NCBI GenBank assembly: GCA_028697875.1
Contig: JAQVEQ010000022.1
Coordinates: 1 to 20,295, forward strand
Reading direction: 5' to 3'
DNA from: Novosphingobium sp.
GTDB taxonomy: Bacteria > Pseudomonadota > Alphaproteobacteria > Sphingomonadales > Sphingomonadaceae
Length of the DNA stretch: 20,295 nucleotides
Part shown: positions 14,077 to 20,295 of the stretch, one piece after another
How positions within the stretch are numbered: position 1 is the first letter of the stretch
How the letters are laid out: each line of letters opens with the position of its first letter
Position numbers and translations under genes: made by a program
Notes under the pieces: generated by a model
Told to the model about the DNA's origin: nothing
Database searches by the model: none
Seen by the model: only the letters and a program-made list of their open reading frames with translations

Positions 14077-14610
14077 TTACTTCTTCTTCCCTTCCTTGCG
14101 GAAGATATACTCGCCGCGGTACTTGATGCCCTTGCCCTTGTAGGGCTCAGGCTTGCGCCAGCGGCGGATTTCGGCAGCGAACTGACCGACCTTCTGCTTG
14201 TCGATCCCGCTGATTTCCACGGTCGTCTGGTCCGGGGTCTTCACCTCGAGGCCTTCCGGCACGTCGAGATCGACATCGTGGCTGTAGCCGAGCTGAAGCT
14301 TCAGCTTCTTGCCCTGGGCGTTCGCACGATAGCCGACGCCGGTGATTTCCAGCACCTTGACGAAGCCTTCGGTCACGCCTTCGACCAGGTTCGACACCAG
14401 CGTGCGCTGCATGCCCCAATGGCTGCGCGCCGCCTTGCTGTCGTTGGCCGGCTGAACCGAGATCGCTTCGCCTTCCACCTTGTACTCGACGAGGTCCGAC
14501 AGGCCCATCGAAAGGGTGCCCTTGGGCCCCTTCACGTTGAGCGTGCCGTTTTCGATCTGGGCGGTGACGCCACCGGGGATCGTCACCGGCTTCTTACCGA
14601 TGCGGCTCAT
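14077..14610 (-). CDS. rplF: 50S ribosomal protein L6
   Basis: L6 has two similar RNA-binding domains and lies near the sarcin-ricin loop and the factor-binding site. The 177 aa are standard. The N-terminus is MSRIGKKPVTIPGGV; the second domain has EITGVGYRANAQGKKLKLQLGYSH. The C-terminal signature PEPYKGKGIKYRGEYIFRKE is complete. The start codon overlaps the rpsH stop by one base (TGATG), pointing to translational coupling. Confidence 0.98.
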   Translation of the reverse strand: MSRIGKKPVTIPGGVTAQIENGTLNVKGPKGTLSMGLSDLVEYKVEGEAISVQPANDSKAARSHWGMQRTLVSNLVEGVTEGFVKVLEITGVGYRANAQGKKLKLQLGYSHDVDLDVPEGLEVKTPDQTTVEISGIDKQKVGQFAAEIRRWRKPEPYKGKGIKYRGEYIFRKEGKKK

Positions 14611-15005
14611 CAGAACACCTCCGCCAGCACTTCGCCGCCGACGTTCTGGCTGCGCGCTTCGGCATCCGAAAGCACGCCGCGGGGCGTCGAGACGATGGTG
14701 ATGCCGAGACCGTTGCGGACTACCGGCAGCTCCTTGGAGCCCGAGTAGATCCGGCGGCCCGGCTTGGACACGCGGGCGAGATGCTTGATCGCGGGTTCGC
14801 CCTCGAAATACTTCAGTTCGATCCGCAGCTGCTTGTGCTTGCCGGTCGCATCCTCGCTGTAGCCACGGATGTAGCCTTCGCGCTGGAGCACTTCGAGAAC
14901 ACGGGCGCGCAGGTTGGAAGCCGGCGAAAGCACGGAATCCTTCTTGGCCTGCTGGCCGTTGCGGATACGGGTGAGCATATCACCCAGGGGATCGGTCATT
15001 GCCAT
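14610..15005 (-). CDS. rpsH: 30S ribosomal protein S8
   Basis: S8 binds helix 21 of 16S rRNA and organises the central domain; in E. coli it also represses the spc operon by binding a site near rplE. The 131 aa contain MAMTDPLGDMLTRIRNGQQA, then the LKYFEGEPAIKHLARVSKPG strand region, and the RNA-binding NGLGITIVSTPRGVLSDAEA block. AAGGA lies 7 nt before the first ATG, favouring it over the second one two codons later. I did not find an obvious S8 target mimic near rplE by eye. Confidence 0.97.
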   Translation of the reverse strand: MAMTDPLGDMLTRIRNGQQAKKDSVLSPASNLRARVLEVLQREGYIRGYSEDATGKHKQLRIELKYFEGEPAIKHLARVSKPGRRIYSGSKELPVVRNGLGITIVSTPRGVLSDAEARSQNVGGEVLAEVF

Positions 15006-15015
15006 CGGATGATCC

Positions 15016-15321
15016 TTACCAGCTCGACTTGGTCACGCCCGGGATGAGGCCCTTGTTGGCCAGATCCCGCAGTTCGACGCGGCAGAGGCCGAACTTGCGA
15101 TAGTAGCCGCGCGGACGGCCCGTGGTGGCGCAACGGTTGCGCACGCGGGTCGGGTTAGCGTTCCGCGGGATTTCCGCCATCTTGAGGCGCGCCATCAGGC
15201 GTTCGGTTTCGTCGGCCGACTGATCGTCCGCGATCGCCTTCAGCTTGGCGTACTTCGCCGCGTACTTCTGGACGAGCTTCTTGCGACGCTCGTTCTTGTT
15301 GATGGAACTCAGTTTCGCCAT
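15016..15321 (-). CDS. rpsN: 30S ribosomal protein S14, zinc-independent form
   Basis: S14 is in the 30S head near the decoding region. The 101-aa length marks the long form. The CxxC pairs of the short zinc form are absent: only Cys in RNRCATTGRPRG and in KFGLCRVELRD are present, so no four-Cys site. The C-terminal core RPRGYYRKFGLCR and the ending LIPGVTKSSW are diagnostic. It is 28 bp after rplE and 10 bp before rpsH. Confidence 0.97.
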   Translation of the reverse strand: MAKLSSINKNERRKKLVQKYAAKYAKLKAIADDQSADETERLMARLKMAEIPRNANPTRVRNRCATTGRPRGYYRKFGLCRVELRDLANKGLIPGVTKSSW

Positions 15322-15349
15322 TGGACTTAAGCTCTCTCTATCCGGCGGC

Positions 15350-15928
15350 TCACGCCGCTTCCTTCTGGTCGGCTTCCGCCGGGAACGGGAAACCGAACAG
15401 GCGCAGCAGTTCGCGCGCTTCTTCGTCGGTCTTCGCGGTGGTGGTAACGATGATGTCCATCCCCCGGACCTTCTCGATCCTGTCGTAGGAGATTTCCGGG
15501 AAGATGATCTGTTCCTTCACGCCCATCGCATAGTTGCCACGGCCGTCGAACGACTTCGGGTTGAGGCCACGGAAGTCGCGGATGCGCGGCATGGCGATCG
15601 TCACCAGACGGTCGAGGAATTCGTACATGCGTTCGCGACGCAGGGTCACCTTGCAGCCGATCGGCATGCCTTCACGCAGCTTGAACTGCGCGATCGACTT
15701 CTTCGCCTTGGTGATGACCGGCTTCTGGCCGGCGATCAGTTCCATTTCCTCGGCGGCGGTCTGAACCTTCTTCTTGTCCTGGCTCGCTTCGCCCACGCCC
15801 ATGTTGAGCGTGATCTTTTCGAGCTTCGGCACCTGCATCGGGTTCTCGTAGCCGAACTTCTCGGTCATCGCCTTGGCGATTTCCGCGTCGTACTTGGCCT
15901 TGAGGCGCGGGGTGTAGTTGTCAGCCAT
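15350..15928 (-). CDS. rplE: 50S ribosomal protein L5
   Basis: L5 binds 5S rRNA, forms an intersubunit bridge with S13 and contacts the P-site tRNA. The 192 aa include MADNYTPRLKAKYDAEIAK, the NPMQVPKLEKITLNMGVGEA block, GQKPVITKAKKSIAQFKLRE, then RMYEFLDRLVTIAMPRIRDF and IIFPEISYDRI. The C-terminus has a short extension after the conserved ELLRLFGFPF. Its start lies 8 nt inside the end of rplX, an overlap that suggests coupled translation. Confidence 0.98.
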   Translation of the reverse strand: MADNYTPRLKAKYDAEIAKAMTEKFGYENPMQVPKLEKITLNMGVGEASQDKKKVQTAAEEMELIAGQKPVITKAKKSIAQFKLREGMPIGCKVTLRRERMYEFLDRLVTIAMPRIRDFRGLNPKSFDGRGNYAMGVKEQIIFPEISYDRIEKVRGMDIIVTTTAKTDEEARELLRLFGFPFPAEADQKEAA

Positions 15929-16241
15929 CGATGGTCTCCCCGGACTTCACGGCAACGCGGACCTTCTTGCCGTCCTTCGTTTCGAAACGGACGCGAGTCG
16001 GCTTGCCGGACTTCGGATCGGCCAAGGCAACCTTGGAGATCGCCATCGGCGCTTCGCGGCGGTCGATGCCGCCCTGCGGGTTTGCCTGGCTCGGCTTGCG
16101 GTGACGGGCAGCGACGTTCACGCCCTGGACGATGACCTTACCGTCCTTGGGCATGACCTGCATGACAGTGCCGGTACGGCCCTTGTCCTTGCCCGAACGA
16201 ACGACGACCGTGTCGCCGCGCTTGATCTTGGCAGCAGCCAT
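15921..16241 (-). CDS. rplX: 50S ribosomal protein L24
   Basis: L24 is one of the two proteins that start 50S assembly. The KOW motif is near the N-terminus (IKRGDTVVVRSGKDKGRTG), and GVNVAARHRKPSQANPQGG is the family's central block. I chose ATG at 16241 (106 aa, MAAAKIKRGD) over the in-frame GTG one codon upstream, because a strong GGAGG lies 7 nt before the ATG and the ATG forms the TGATG overlap with the rplN stop that recurs in this operon. The C-terminal RFETKDGKKVRVAVKSGE is standard. Confidence 0.97.
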   Translation of the reverse strand: MAAAKIKRGDTVVVRSGKDKGRTGTVMQVMPKDGKVIVQGVNVAARHRKPSQANPQGGIDRREAPMAISKVALADPKSGKPTRVRFETKDGKKVRVAVKSGETIDG

Positions 16242-16609
16242 CACAGCACCTCCGGAGCGAGCGAAATGATCTTCATGAAGCCCTTGCCGCGCAGTTCGCG
16301 CACCACCGGGCCGAAGATACGGGTGCCGATCGGCTCTTCGTTCTTGCCAACGAGCACCGCGGCATTGCTGTCGAAGCGGATCACGCTGCCGTCGGGACGG
16401 CGCACGTCCTTCTTGGTGCGGACGATCACCGCACGGTGAACGTCACCCTTCTTCACGCGTGCACGCGGCTGCGCCTCCTTGACGGAGACGACGATCACGT
16501 CGCCGACGCCCGCGGTACGGCGCTTCGACCCGCCCAGCACCTTGATGCACTGGACGCGCTTCGCGCCGCTGTTGTCCGCGACGTCGAGATTGGATTGCAT
16601 CTGGATCAT
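16241..16609 (-). CDS. rplN: 50S ribosomal protein L14
   Basis: L14 lies at the subunit interface next to L19 and makes bridges to 16S rRNA; it is also the docking site of the silencing factor RsfS. The 122 aa are exactly the family length. Diagnostic blocks are MIQMQSNLDVADNSGAKRVQ, KVLGGSKRRTAGVGDVIVVS and the end RELRGKGFMKIISLAPEVL. It follows rpsQ after a 61-bp gap that contains a hairpin. Confidence 0.98.
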   Translation of the reverse strand: MIQMQSNLDVADNSGAKRVQCIKVLGGSKRRTAGVGDVIVVSVKEAQPRARVKKGDVHRAVIVRTKKDVRRPDGSVIRFDSNAAVLVGKNEEPIGTRIFGPVVRELRGKGFMKIISLAPEVL

Positions 16610-16633
16610 CGATCCGGTTCCTTCTCAATGGCT

Positions 16634-16652
16634 TGCCGGAACAAGTCCGGCA
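16634..16652. other. Hairpin in the rpsQ-rplN gap
   Basis: TGCCGGA (16634-16640) and TCCGGCA (16646-16652) form a perfect 7-bp stem around a 5-nt loop, in the 61-bp gap that in E. coli is the S10/spc operon boundary. There is no U-run after it, so a processing or stability role is more likely than termination. I saw no good promoter beside it. Confidence 0.45.
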
Positions 16653-16670
16653 GTTCCTAAAACGTCTAAC

Positions 16671-16961
16671 TTACTGGCCCGCGGCCTCGACTTCGAGGTC
16701 GGCTTCGAGAGCCGTGCCCTTGCCCGCCTGGACACGTTCGATCACCTTCCAGGTCTTGGTCTTGGAGATCGGACGGGTTTCCTCGATGCGGACGGTTTCG
16801 CCGGCCTTGTACGAGTTGTCTTCGTCGTGGGCGTGGTACTTCTTCGAGCGGCGGATGATCTTCCCGTAAAGCGGGTGCTTCACCTTGCGCTCGACAAGCA
16901 CGGTCACGGTCTTGTCGGTCTTGTCGGAAACCACGGTCCCGATCAGGATACGCTTCGGCAT
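16671..16961 (-). CDS. rpsQ: 30S ribosomal protein S17
   Basis: S17 is a primary binder of the 16S 5' domain. Its OB-fold core shows MPKRILIGTVVSDKTDKTVT, VERKVKHPLYGKIIRRSKKY and HDEDNSYKAGETVRIEETRP, ending SKTKTWKVIE. The 96 aa exceed the usual 80-85 by an acidic Ala/Glu C-terminal tail after VIERV, a modest extension of the kind seen in this lineage. The gene is 10 bp after rpmC. Confidence 0.97.
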   Translation of the reverse strand: MPKRILIGTVVSDKTDKTVTVLVERKVKHPLYGKIIRRSKKYHAHDEDNSYKAGETVRIEETRPISKTKTWKVIERVQAGKGTALEADLEVEAAGQ

Positions 16962-16971
16962 CGTGTGCTCC

Positions 16972-17175
16972 TTAAGCCTTGGCAGCCGCAGCCCGTTCGG
17001 TCTGCAGCGTCTTGATACGGGCGATCTCGCGGCGCACTTCCTTGATGCGAGCGGGACGCTCGATCTGGTTCGTGGCAGCCTGGAACCGCAGGTTGAACTG
17101 CTCGCGCTTCAGTTCGACCAGATCAGCGTTCAGCTGGTCGTCGGTCTTCGCGCGGAGATCTTCGGTCTTGGCCAT
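16972..17175 (-). CDS. rpmC: 50S ribosomal protein L29
   Basis: L29 is a helical-hairpin protein at the tunnel exit beside L23. The 67 aa contain DLRAKTDDQLNADLVELKRE, the QFNLRFQAATNQIERPARIK core, and VRREIARIKT near the end. Length and order (after rplP, before rpsQ) are as expected. Its start overlaps the rplP stop by one base. Confidence 0.97.
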   Translation of the reverse strand: MAKTEDLRAKTDDQLNADLVELKREQFNLRFQAATNQIERPARIKEVRREIARIKTLQTERAAAAKA

Positions 17176-17609
17176 TATTCGCCTCCCAGGTGCGAGGTGT
17201 CGCCGAGACGGGCAACGACCTTGGTCTTGATCGGCAGCTTCATCGCCGCGCGGCTGAACGCTTCGGCGGCGAGCGGACCCGGAACGCCGTCGAGCTCGAA
17301 CAGGATCCGGCCCGGCTTCACGCGGGCGGCCCAGTATTCCACCGAACCCTTGCCCTTACCCTGGCGGACTTCGGCCGGCTTTTTCGAAACCGGCACGTCC
17401 GGGAAGACGCGGATCCAGAGACGGCCCTGGCGCTTGATGTGACGCGTGATCGCGCGGCGAGCCGCTTCGATCTGGCGCGCAGTCACGCGTTCCGGTTCCA
17501 GGGCCTTGAGCCCGTAGGACCCGAAATTGAGGTCCGTACCGCCCTTGGCGTTGCCGTGGATGCGGCCCTTGAACGCCTTGCGGAACTTGGTTTTCTTCGG
17601 TTGCAGCAT
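17175..17609 (-). CDS. rplP: 50S ribosomal protein L16
   Basis: L16 lies near the A site, contacts the elbow of tRNA and is needed for peptidyl transferase maturation. The 144 aa start MLQPKKTKFRKAFKGRIHG and have the family's GTDLNFGSYGLKALEPERVT. RQIEAARRAITRHIKRQGRL, WIRVFPDVPVSKKPAEVRQG and KGSVEYWAARVKPGRILFEL are also diagnostic. It is 35 bp after rpsC; that short gap shows nothing notable. Confidence 0.98.
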   Translation of the reverse strand: MLQPKKTKFRKAFKGRIHGNAKGGTDLNFGSYGLKALEPERVTARQIEAARRAITRHIKRQGRLWIRVFPDVPVSKKPAEVRQGKGKGSVEYWAARVKPGRILFELDGVPGPLAAEAFSRAAMKLPIKTKVVARLGDTSHLGGE

Positions 17610-17644
17610 GGTGCTTACTCTTCCCTAGCCTCAGCGCGGCGCCA

Positions 17645-18340
17645 TCAACGGGCGGGGCGCACGCCGGAGGTCTGGGCCTCCATCATCAGACGGTCCTGCG
17701 CCATCGGATCGTGGCCGAGGATCTCACCCTTGAAGATCCACACCTTGATACCGATGATGCCGTACGCGGTCAGCGCTTCGGCTTCCGCATAGTCGACATT
17801 GGCGCGCAGCGTGTGCAGCGGCACGCGGCCTTCGCGGTACCATTCCACACGGGCGATTTCCGCGCCGCCGAGACGGCCGCCGCAAGTGATCTTGATGCCT
17901 TCGGCGCCAAGACGCAGGGCCGACTGCACCGCCCGCTTCATCGCACGGCGGAAAGCCACGCGGCGGATCAGCTGATCGGCGACGCCCTGGGCGACGAGCT
18001 TGGCATCGATTTCCGGCTTGCGGATTTCGACGATGTTCAGCTTCACTTCGCTTCCGGTCATCGTCGAAAGCTTCTGGCGCAGCTTCTCGATGTCGGCGCC
18101 CTTCTTGCCGATGATCACACCGGGGCGGGCCGCATAGATCGACACGCGGCACAGCTTGGCCGGACGTTCGATCACCACCTTCGAGATCGCCGCCTGCGGC
18201 AGGTTCTCGACGATGTACTTGCGGATCTCAAGGTCTTCCTTGAGCAGCTTGCCGTAATCGCGGCCTTCCGCGTACCAGCGGCTGTCCCAGGTCCGGTTGA
18301 TCTGCAGGCGCAGGCCGATCGGATTGCTCTTCTGACCCAT
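17645..18340 (-). CDS. rpsC: 30S ribosomal protein S3
   Basis: S3 lines the mRNA entry pore and contributes to the ribosome's mRNA-unwinding activity. The 231 aa show the MGQKSNPIGLRLQINRTWDS N-terminus. A type II KH domain follows (about 40-110) with the GxxG loop GKKG at residues 78-81. The C-terminal S3 domain contains RRAMKRAVQSALRLGAEGIK and the GRLGGAEIARVEWYREGRVP signature. rplV lies 3 nt upstream. Confidence 0.98.
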   Translation of the reverse strand: MGQKSNPIGLRLQINRTWDSRWYAEGRDYGKLLKEDLEIRKYIVENLPQAAISKVVIERPAKLCRVSIYAARPGVIIGKKGADIEKLRQKLSTMTGSEVKLNIVEIRKPEIDAKLVAQGVADQLIRRVAFRRAMKRAVQSALRLGAEGIKITCGGRLGGAEIARVEWYREGRVPLHTLRANVDYAEAEALTAYGIIGIKVWIFKGEILGHDPMAQDRLMMEAQTSGVRPAR

Positions 18341-18343
18341 GGC

Positions 18344-18721
18344 TTACGCCTCCTCGACTTCGCGAACCACGATACGCAGCCGGCTGAACGGCTTCAGAAT
18401 GCGCGTGGACTTGCCACGGCCGCGCGTGTGGAAACGCTTCATGGTGACCGACTTGCCGACGCTGGCTTCAGCGACGACCAGGGAGTCGACATCCAGGTTG
18501 TGGTTGTTTTCCGCGTTGGCGATCGCCGAAGCGAGCACCTTCTTGGCGTCCTGGGCCATCGCCCGCTTCGAGAAGGTGAGGATGTTCAACGCATCCTCGG
18601 CCTTCTTGCCACGGATCAGGCCAGCCACGAGGTTCAGCTTCTGCGCGGAACCACGGATGGTGGTACCGACGGCCAGCGCCTCGTTATCGGCGACGCGACG
18701 GGGAGCTTTAGGCTTGCTCAT
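18344..18721 (-). CDS. rplV: 50S ribosomal protein L22
   Basis: L22 lines the nascent-peptide tunnel; its long beta-hairpin and L4 form the constriction where macrolides bind. The 125 aa include QKLNLVAGLIRGKKAEDALN, the helix KKVLASAIANAENNHNLDVD and the hairpin region KRFHTRGRGKSTRILKPFSR with RIVVREVE at the end. The N-terminus is slightly longer than in E. coli. The start overlaps the rpsS stop by one base. Confidence 0.97.
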   Translation of the reverse strand: MSKPKAPRRVADNEALAVGTTIRGSAQKLNLVAGLIRGKKAEDALNILTFSKRAMAQDAKKVLASAIANAENNHNLDVDSLVVAEASVGKSVTMKRFHTRGRGKSTRILKPFSRLRIVVREVEEA

Positions 18722-18996
18722 CAGCGCTTACCCTTCTTGTCGGCGGCGTGGCCCGGGAAGTTGCGCGTGGGCGCAAATTCGCCAAGCTTGTGGCCGACCA
18801 TCTCTTCGTTGACCGCAACCGGCACGAACTTCTGGCCATTGTAGACGCTGAACGTCAGGCCAACGAACTGCGGCAGGATCGTCGAACGGCGCGACCAGGT
18901 CTTGATCGGCGCACGGCCACCCGATTCCTGGGCGTCTTCTGCTTTCTTCAGCAGGTGCAGGTCGACAAACGGACCTTTCCAGACGGAACGAGCCAT
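18721..18996 (-). CDS. rpsS: 30S ribosomal protein S19
   Basis: S19 pairs with S13 at the top of the 30S head. The 91 aa contain MARSVWKGPFVDLHLLKKAE, IKTWSRRSTILPQFVGLTF, VYNGQKFVPV and the C-terminal HKLGEFAPTRNF block, all diagnostic. It is 6 nt after rplB and one base overlaps rplV. Confidence 0.98.
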   Translation of the reverse strand: MARSVWKGPFVDLHLLKKAEDAQESGGRAPIKTWSRRSTILPQFVGLTFSVYNGQKFVPVAVNEEMVGHKLGEFAPTRNFPGHAADKKGKR

Positions 18997-19002
18997 TATC
19001 GC

Positions 19003-19839
19003 TTACCTCTTCTTCTTCGCGTGACGCGACCGGATGATCATCTTGTCCGTCTGCTTGTTGTTGCGGGTGCGGGCGCCCTTGGTCGGCTTGCCCCAAGGGG
19101 TAACCGGGTGACGGCCGCCCGAAGTACGGCCTTCACCACCACCGTGCGGGTGGTCGACCGGGTTCTTGGCAACACCACGGGTCAGCGGGCGACGGCCCAT
19201 CCAGCGCTTGCGGCCTGCCTTGGCGAGGGTCTGGTTCTGGTTGTCGGGGTTCGACACCGCGCCAACCGTGCCCATGCAGTCGCCACGCAGGTAGCGCTGT
19301 TCGCCCGAGTTGAGACGCACGATGACCAGACCGCGGTCACGGCCGACGACCTGAACGTAGGCGCCTGCCGAACGGGCGATCTGGCCGCCCTTGCCCGGCT
19401 TCATCTCGACGTTGTGGCAGATCGTGCCGACCGGCATCTGCGACAGGAGCATCGCATTGCCCGGCTTCACGTCGGTCTTCTCGCCGGCGACGACCTGGTC
19501 GCCAACGGCAAGACGCTGCGGAGCGATGATGTACGCGAGTTCGCCGTCCTCATACTTGATGAGGGCGATGAAGGCCGTGCGGTTCGGGTCGTACTCGATC
19601 CGCTCGACAGTCGCGGACATGTCCCACTTGCGACGCTTGAAGTCGATGAAGCGGTACTTCTGCTTGTGACCGCCGGCAATGCCGCGCGACGTCACGTGGC
19701 CCTTGTTGTTACGGCCGCCCGTCTTGCGCTTGCCTTCGGTCAGCGACTTGACCGGCTTGCCCTTCCACAGGCCGGACTTGTCGACAAGGACCAGGCCGCG
19801 GCGCGCGGGGCTCGTCGGTTTATAGTGCTTCAGTGCCAT
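19003..19839 (-). CDS. rplB: 50S ribosomal protein L2
   Basis: L2 is a universal primary binder of 23S rRNA, needed for subunit joining and peptidyl transferase assembly. The 278 aa are standard. MALKHYKPTSPARRG opens the protein, and KSLTEGKRKTGGRNNKGHVT and RGIAGGHKQKYRFIDFKRRK follow. The highly conserved NPVDHPHGGGEGR places His230 at the position of His229 of E. coli, long discussed as critical. The basic C-terminus ends SRHAKKKR. It is 10 nt after rplW. Confidence 0.98.
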   Translation of the reverse strand: MALKHYKPTSPARRGLVLVDKSGLWKGKPVKSLTEGKRKTGGRNNKGHVTSRGIAGGHKQKYRFIDFKRRKWDMSATVERIEYDPNRTAFIALIKYEDGELAYIIAPQRLAVGDQVVAGEKTDVKPGNAMLLSQMPVGTICHNVEMKPGKGGQIARSAGAYVQVVGRDRGLVIVRLNSGEQRYLRGDCMGTVGAVSNPDNQNQTLAKAGRKRWMGRRPLTRGVAKNPVDHPHGGGEGRTSGGRHPVTPWGKPTKGARTRNNKQTDKMIIRSRHAKKKR

Positions 19840-19849
19840 GATCCGCGCC

Positions 19850-20158
19850 TCAGATACCGCTGGTGACGTCGATCGACTGGCCTTCGGCCAGCGTCACAAT
19901 CGCCTTCTTCACATCGGAACGCTTGTAGGGCTTGCCCCGCCAGCGCTTCGTCTTGCCCTTCTGGACAATGGTGTTCACGCCCTTGACCTTCACGTCGAAC
20001 AGAGCCTCGACCGCTTCCTTGATCTGCGGCTTGGTGGCGCTATCGGCGACCTTGAAGACGACGGCGTTGTTCTCCGACAGGAGCGTCGACTTTTCGGTGA
20101 TGTGGGGCGAAAGGATCACGTCGTAGTGACGCACATCCACTTCCTGCTTCTTAGCCAT
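19850..20158 (-). CDS. rplW: 50S ribosomal protein L23
   Basis: L23 surrounds the tunnel exit and is the docking site for trigger factor and SRP. The 102 aa show HYDVILSPHITEKSTLLSEN, then FKVADSATKPQIKEAVEALF and VKGVNTIVQKGKTKRWRGKP, ending ITLAEG-type (here IVTLAEGQSID). The start codon lies 8 nt inside the end of rplD (ATGGCTAA), so the two are translationally coupled. Confidence 0.98.
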   Translation of the reverse strand: MAKKQEVDVRHYDVILSPHITEKSTLLSENNAVVFKVADSATKPQIKEAVEALFDVKVKGVNTIVQKGKTKRWRGKPYKRSDVKKAIVTLAEGQSIDVTSGI

Positions 20159-20295
20159 TGAACCGCGCCTCCAGTTTTTCGACAGCCGCGCGGGTCAGCA
20201 CCAGCGTGTCATGCTTCAGGATGTCGTAGACATCAAAAATTGCGCCCTTTGATCCGTTTGAGAAGAAAAATTGCACTTTTTGGAAACGGGAATCT
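20151..20295 (-). CDS. rplD: 50S ribosomal protein L4, C-terminal end, with foreign-looking sequence upstream
   Basis: L4 helps form the constriction of the peptide tunnel and in E. coli also regulates the S10 operon. Positions 20151-20234 encode 27 clear L4 residues (DVYDILKHDTLVLTRAAV..., ending LEARFNG, then TAA). Upstream, from about 20235 to the edge, the frame stays open but reads FFFSNGSKGAIF-like residues unlike any L4 I know, and the DNA drops to about 38% GC. Only the last 27 codons are therefore authentic L4; the rest seems replaced by a mobile-element end or an assembly join. The remainder of the gene is outside the window, and whether an intact rplD exists cannot be seen here. 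Confidence 0.85.
   Translation of the reverse strand, partial: DSRFQKVQFFFSNGSKGAIFDVYDILKHDTLVLTRAAVEKLEARFNG
20235..20295. mobile_element. Probable insertion-sequence end (IS21-like?) at the window edge
   Basis: The last 61 nt contain an imperfect direct repeat: AAAAATTGCGCCCTTTG at 20235-20251 and AAAAATTGCACTTTTTG at 20266-20282, 14 of 17 identical, 31 bp apart. GC is about 38% against about 64% around it. Repeated short blocks of this kind at the terminus are a feature of IS21-family elements; the family call rests on memory of such ends. No transposase is in the window and the exact boundary (between about 20229 and 20241) and any target duplication cannot be fixed. Confidence 0.45.

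Overview
The window is about 64% GC and is ordinary housekeeping chromosome. It most likely comes from a sphingomonad (Alphaproteobacteria, Sphingomonadales; Novosphingobium, Sphingobium or Erythrobacter-like). Three things point there: the protein sequences, the presence of adk between secY and rpsM, and a sphingomonad-type inverted repeat between sucB and lpd that reads as PARPELAEG when translated. The genus is inference; no search was run.

Layout. Positions 1-3422 (+ strand) hold the end of sucA, then sucB and lpd: E1, E2 and E3 of the 2-oxoglutarate dehydrogenase complex of the TCA cycle. Positions 3464-4845 (- strand) hold two related, unrecognised exported proteins with one hydrophobic segment, an Asp/Arg/Tyr-rich linker and two conserved cysteines. 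Positions 4993-7188 (- strand) encode an exported prolyl oligopeptidase of family S9. From 7271 to the right edge, on the - strand, runs the S10-spc-alpha ribosomal superoperon. In transcription order it is rplD (partial), rplW, rplB, rpsS, rplV, rpsC, rplP, rpmC, rpsQ, rplN, rplX, rplE, rpsN, rpsH, rplF, rplR, rpsE, rpmD, rplO, secY, adk, rpsM, rpsK, rpoA, rplQ. A strong intrinsic terminator follows at 7205-7243.

The superoperon is tightly packed, with 1-nt TGATG overlaps and gaps of a few bases. Most of its larger internal gaps hold small hairpins. The one long gap (9757-10065, between adk and rpsM) has a candidate promoter and a structured leader for the alpha segment (rpsM-rpsK-rpoA-rplQ). 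rpmD (L30, 58 aa) is short but clear.

I see no new multi-gene system. The most notable point is the right edge. The last 61 bases are about 38% GC, contain a 31-bp-spaced direct repeat and replace the L4 sequence 27 codons before its stop. This looks like the end of an insertion sequence, possibly IS21-type, or an assembly join in an essential gene. Second are the tandem unrecognised exported proteins, and third an RG-rich N-terminal extension on ribosomal protein S5.
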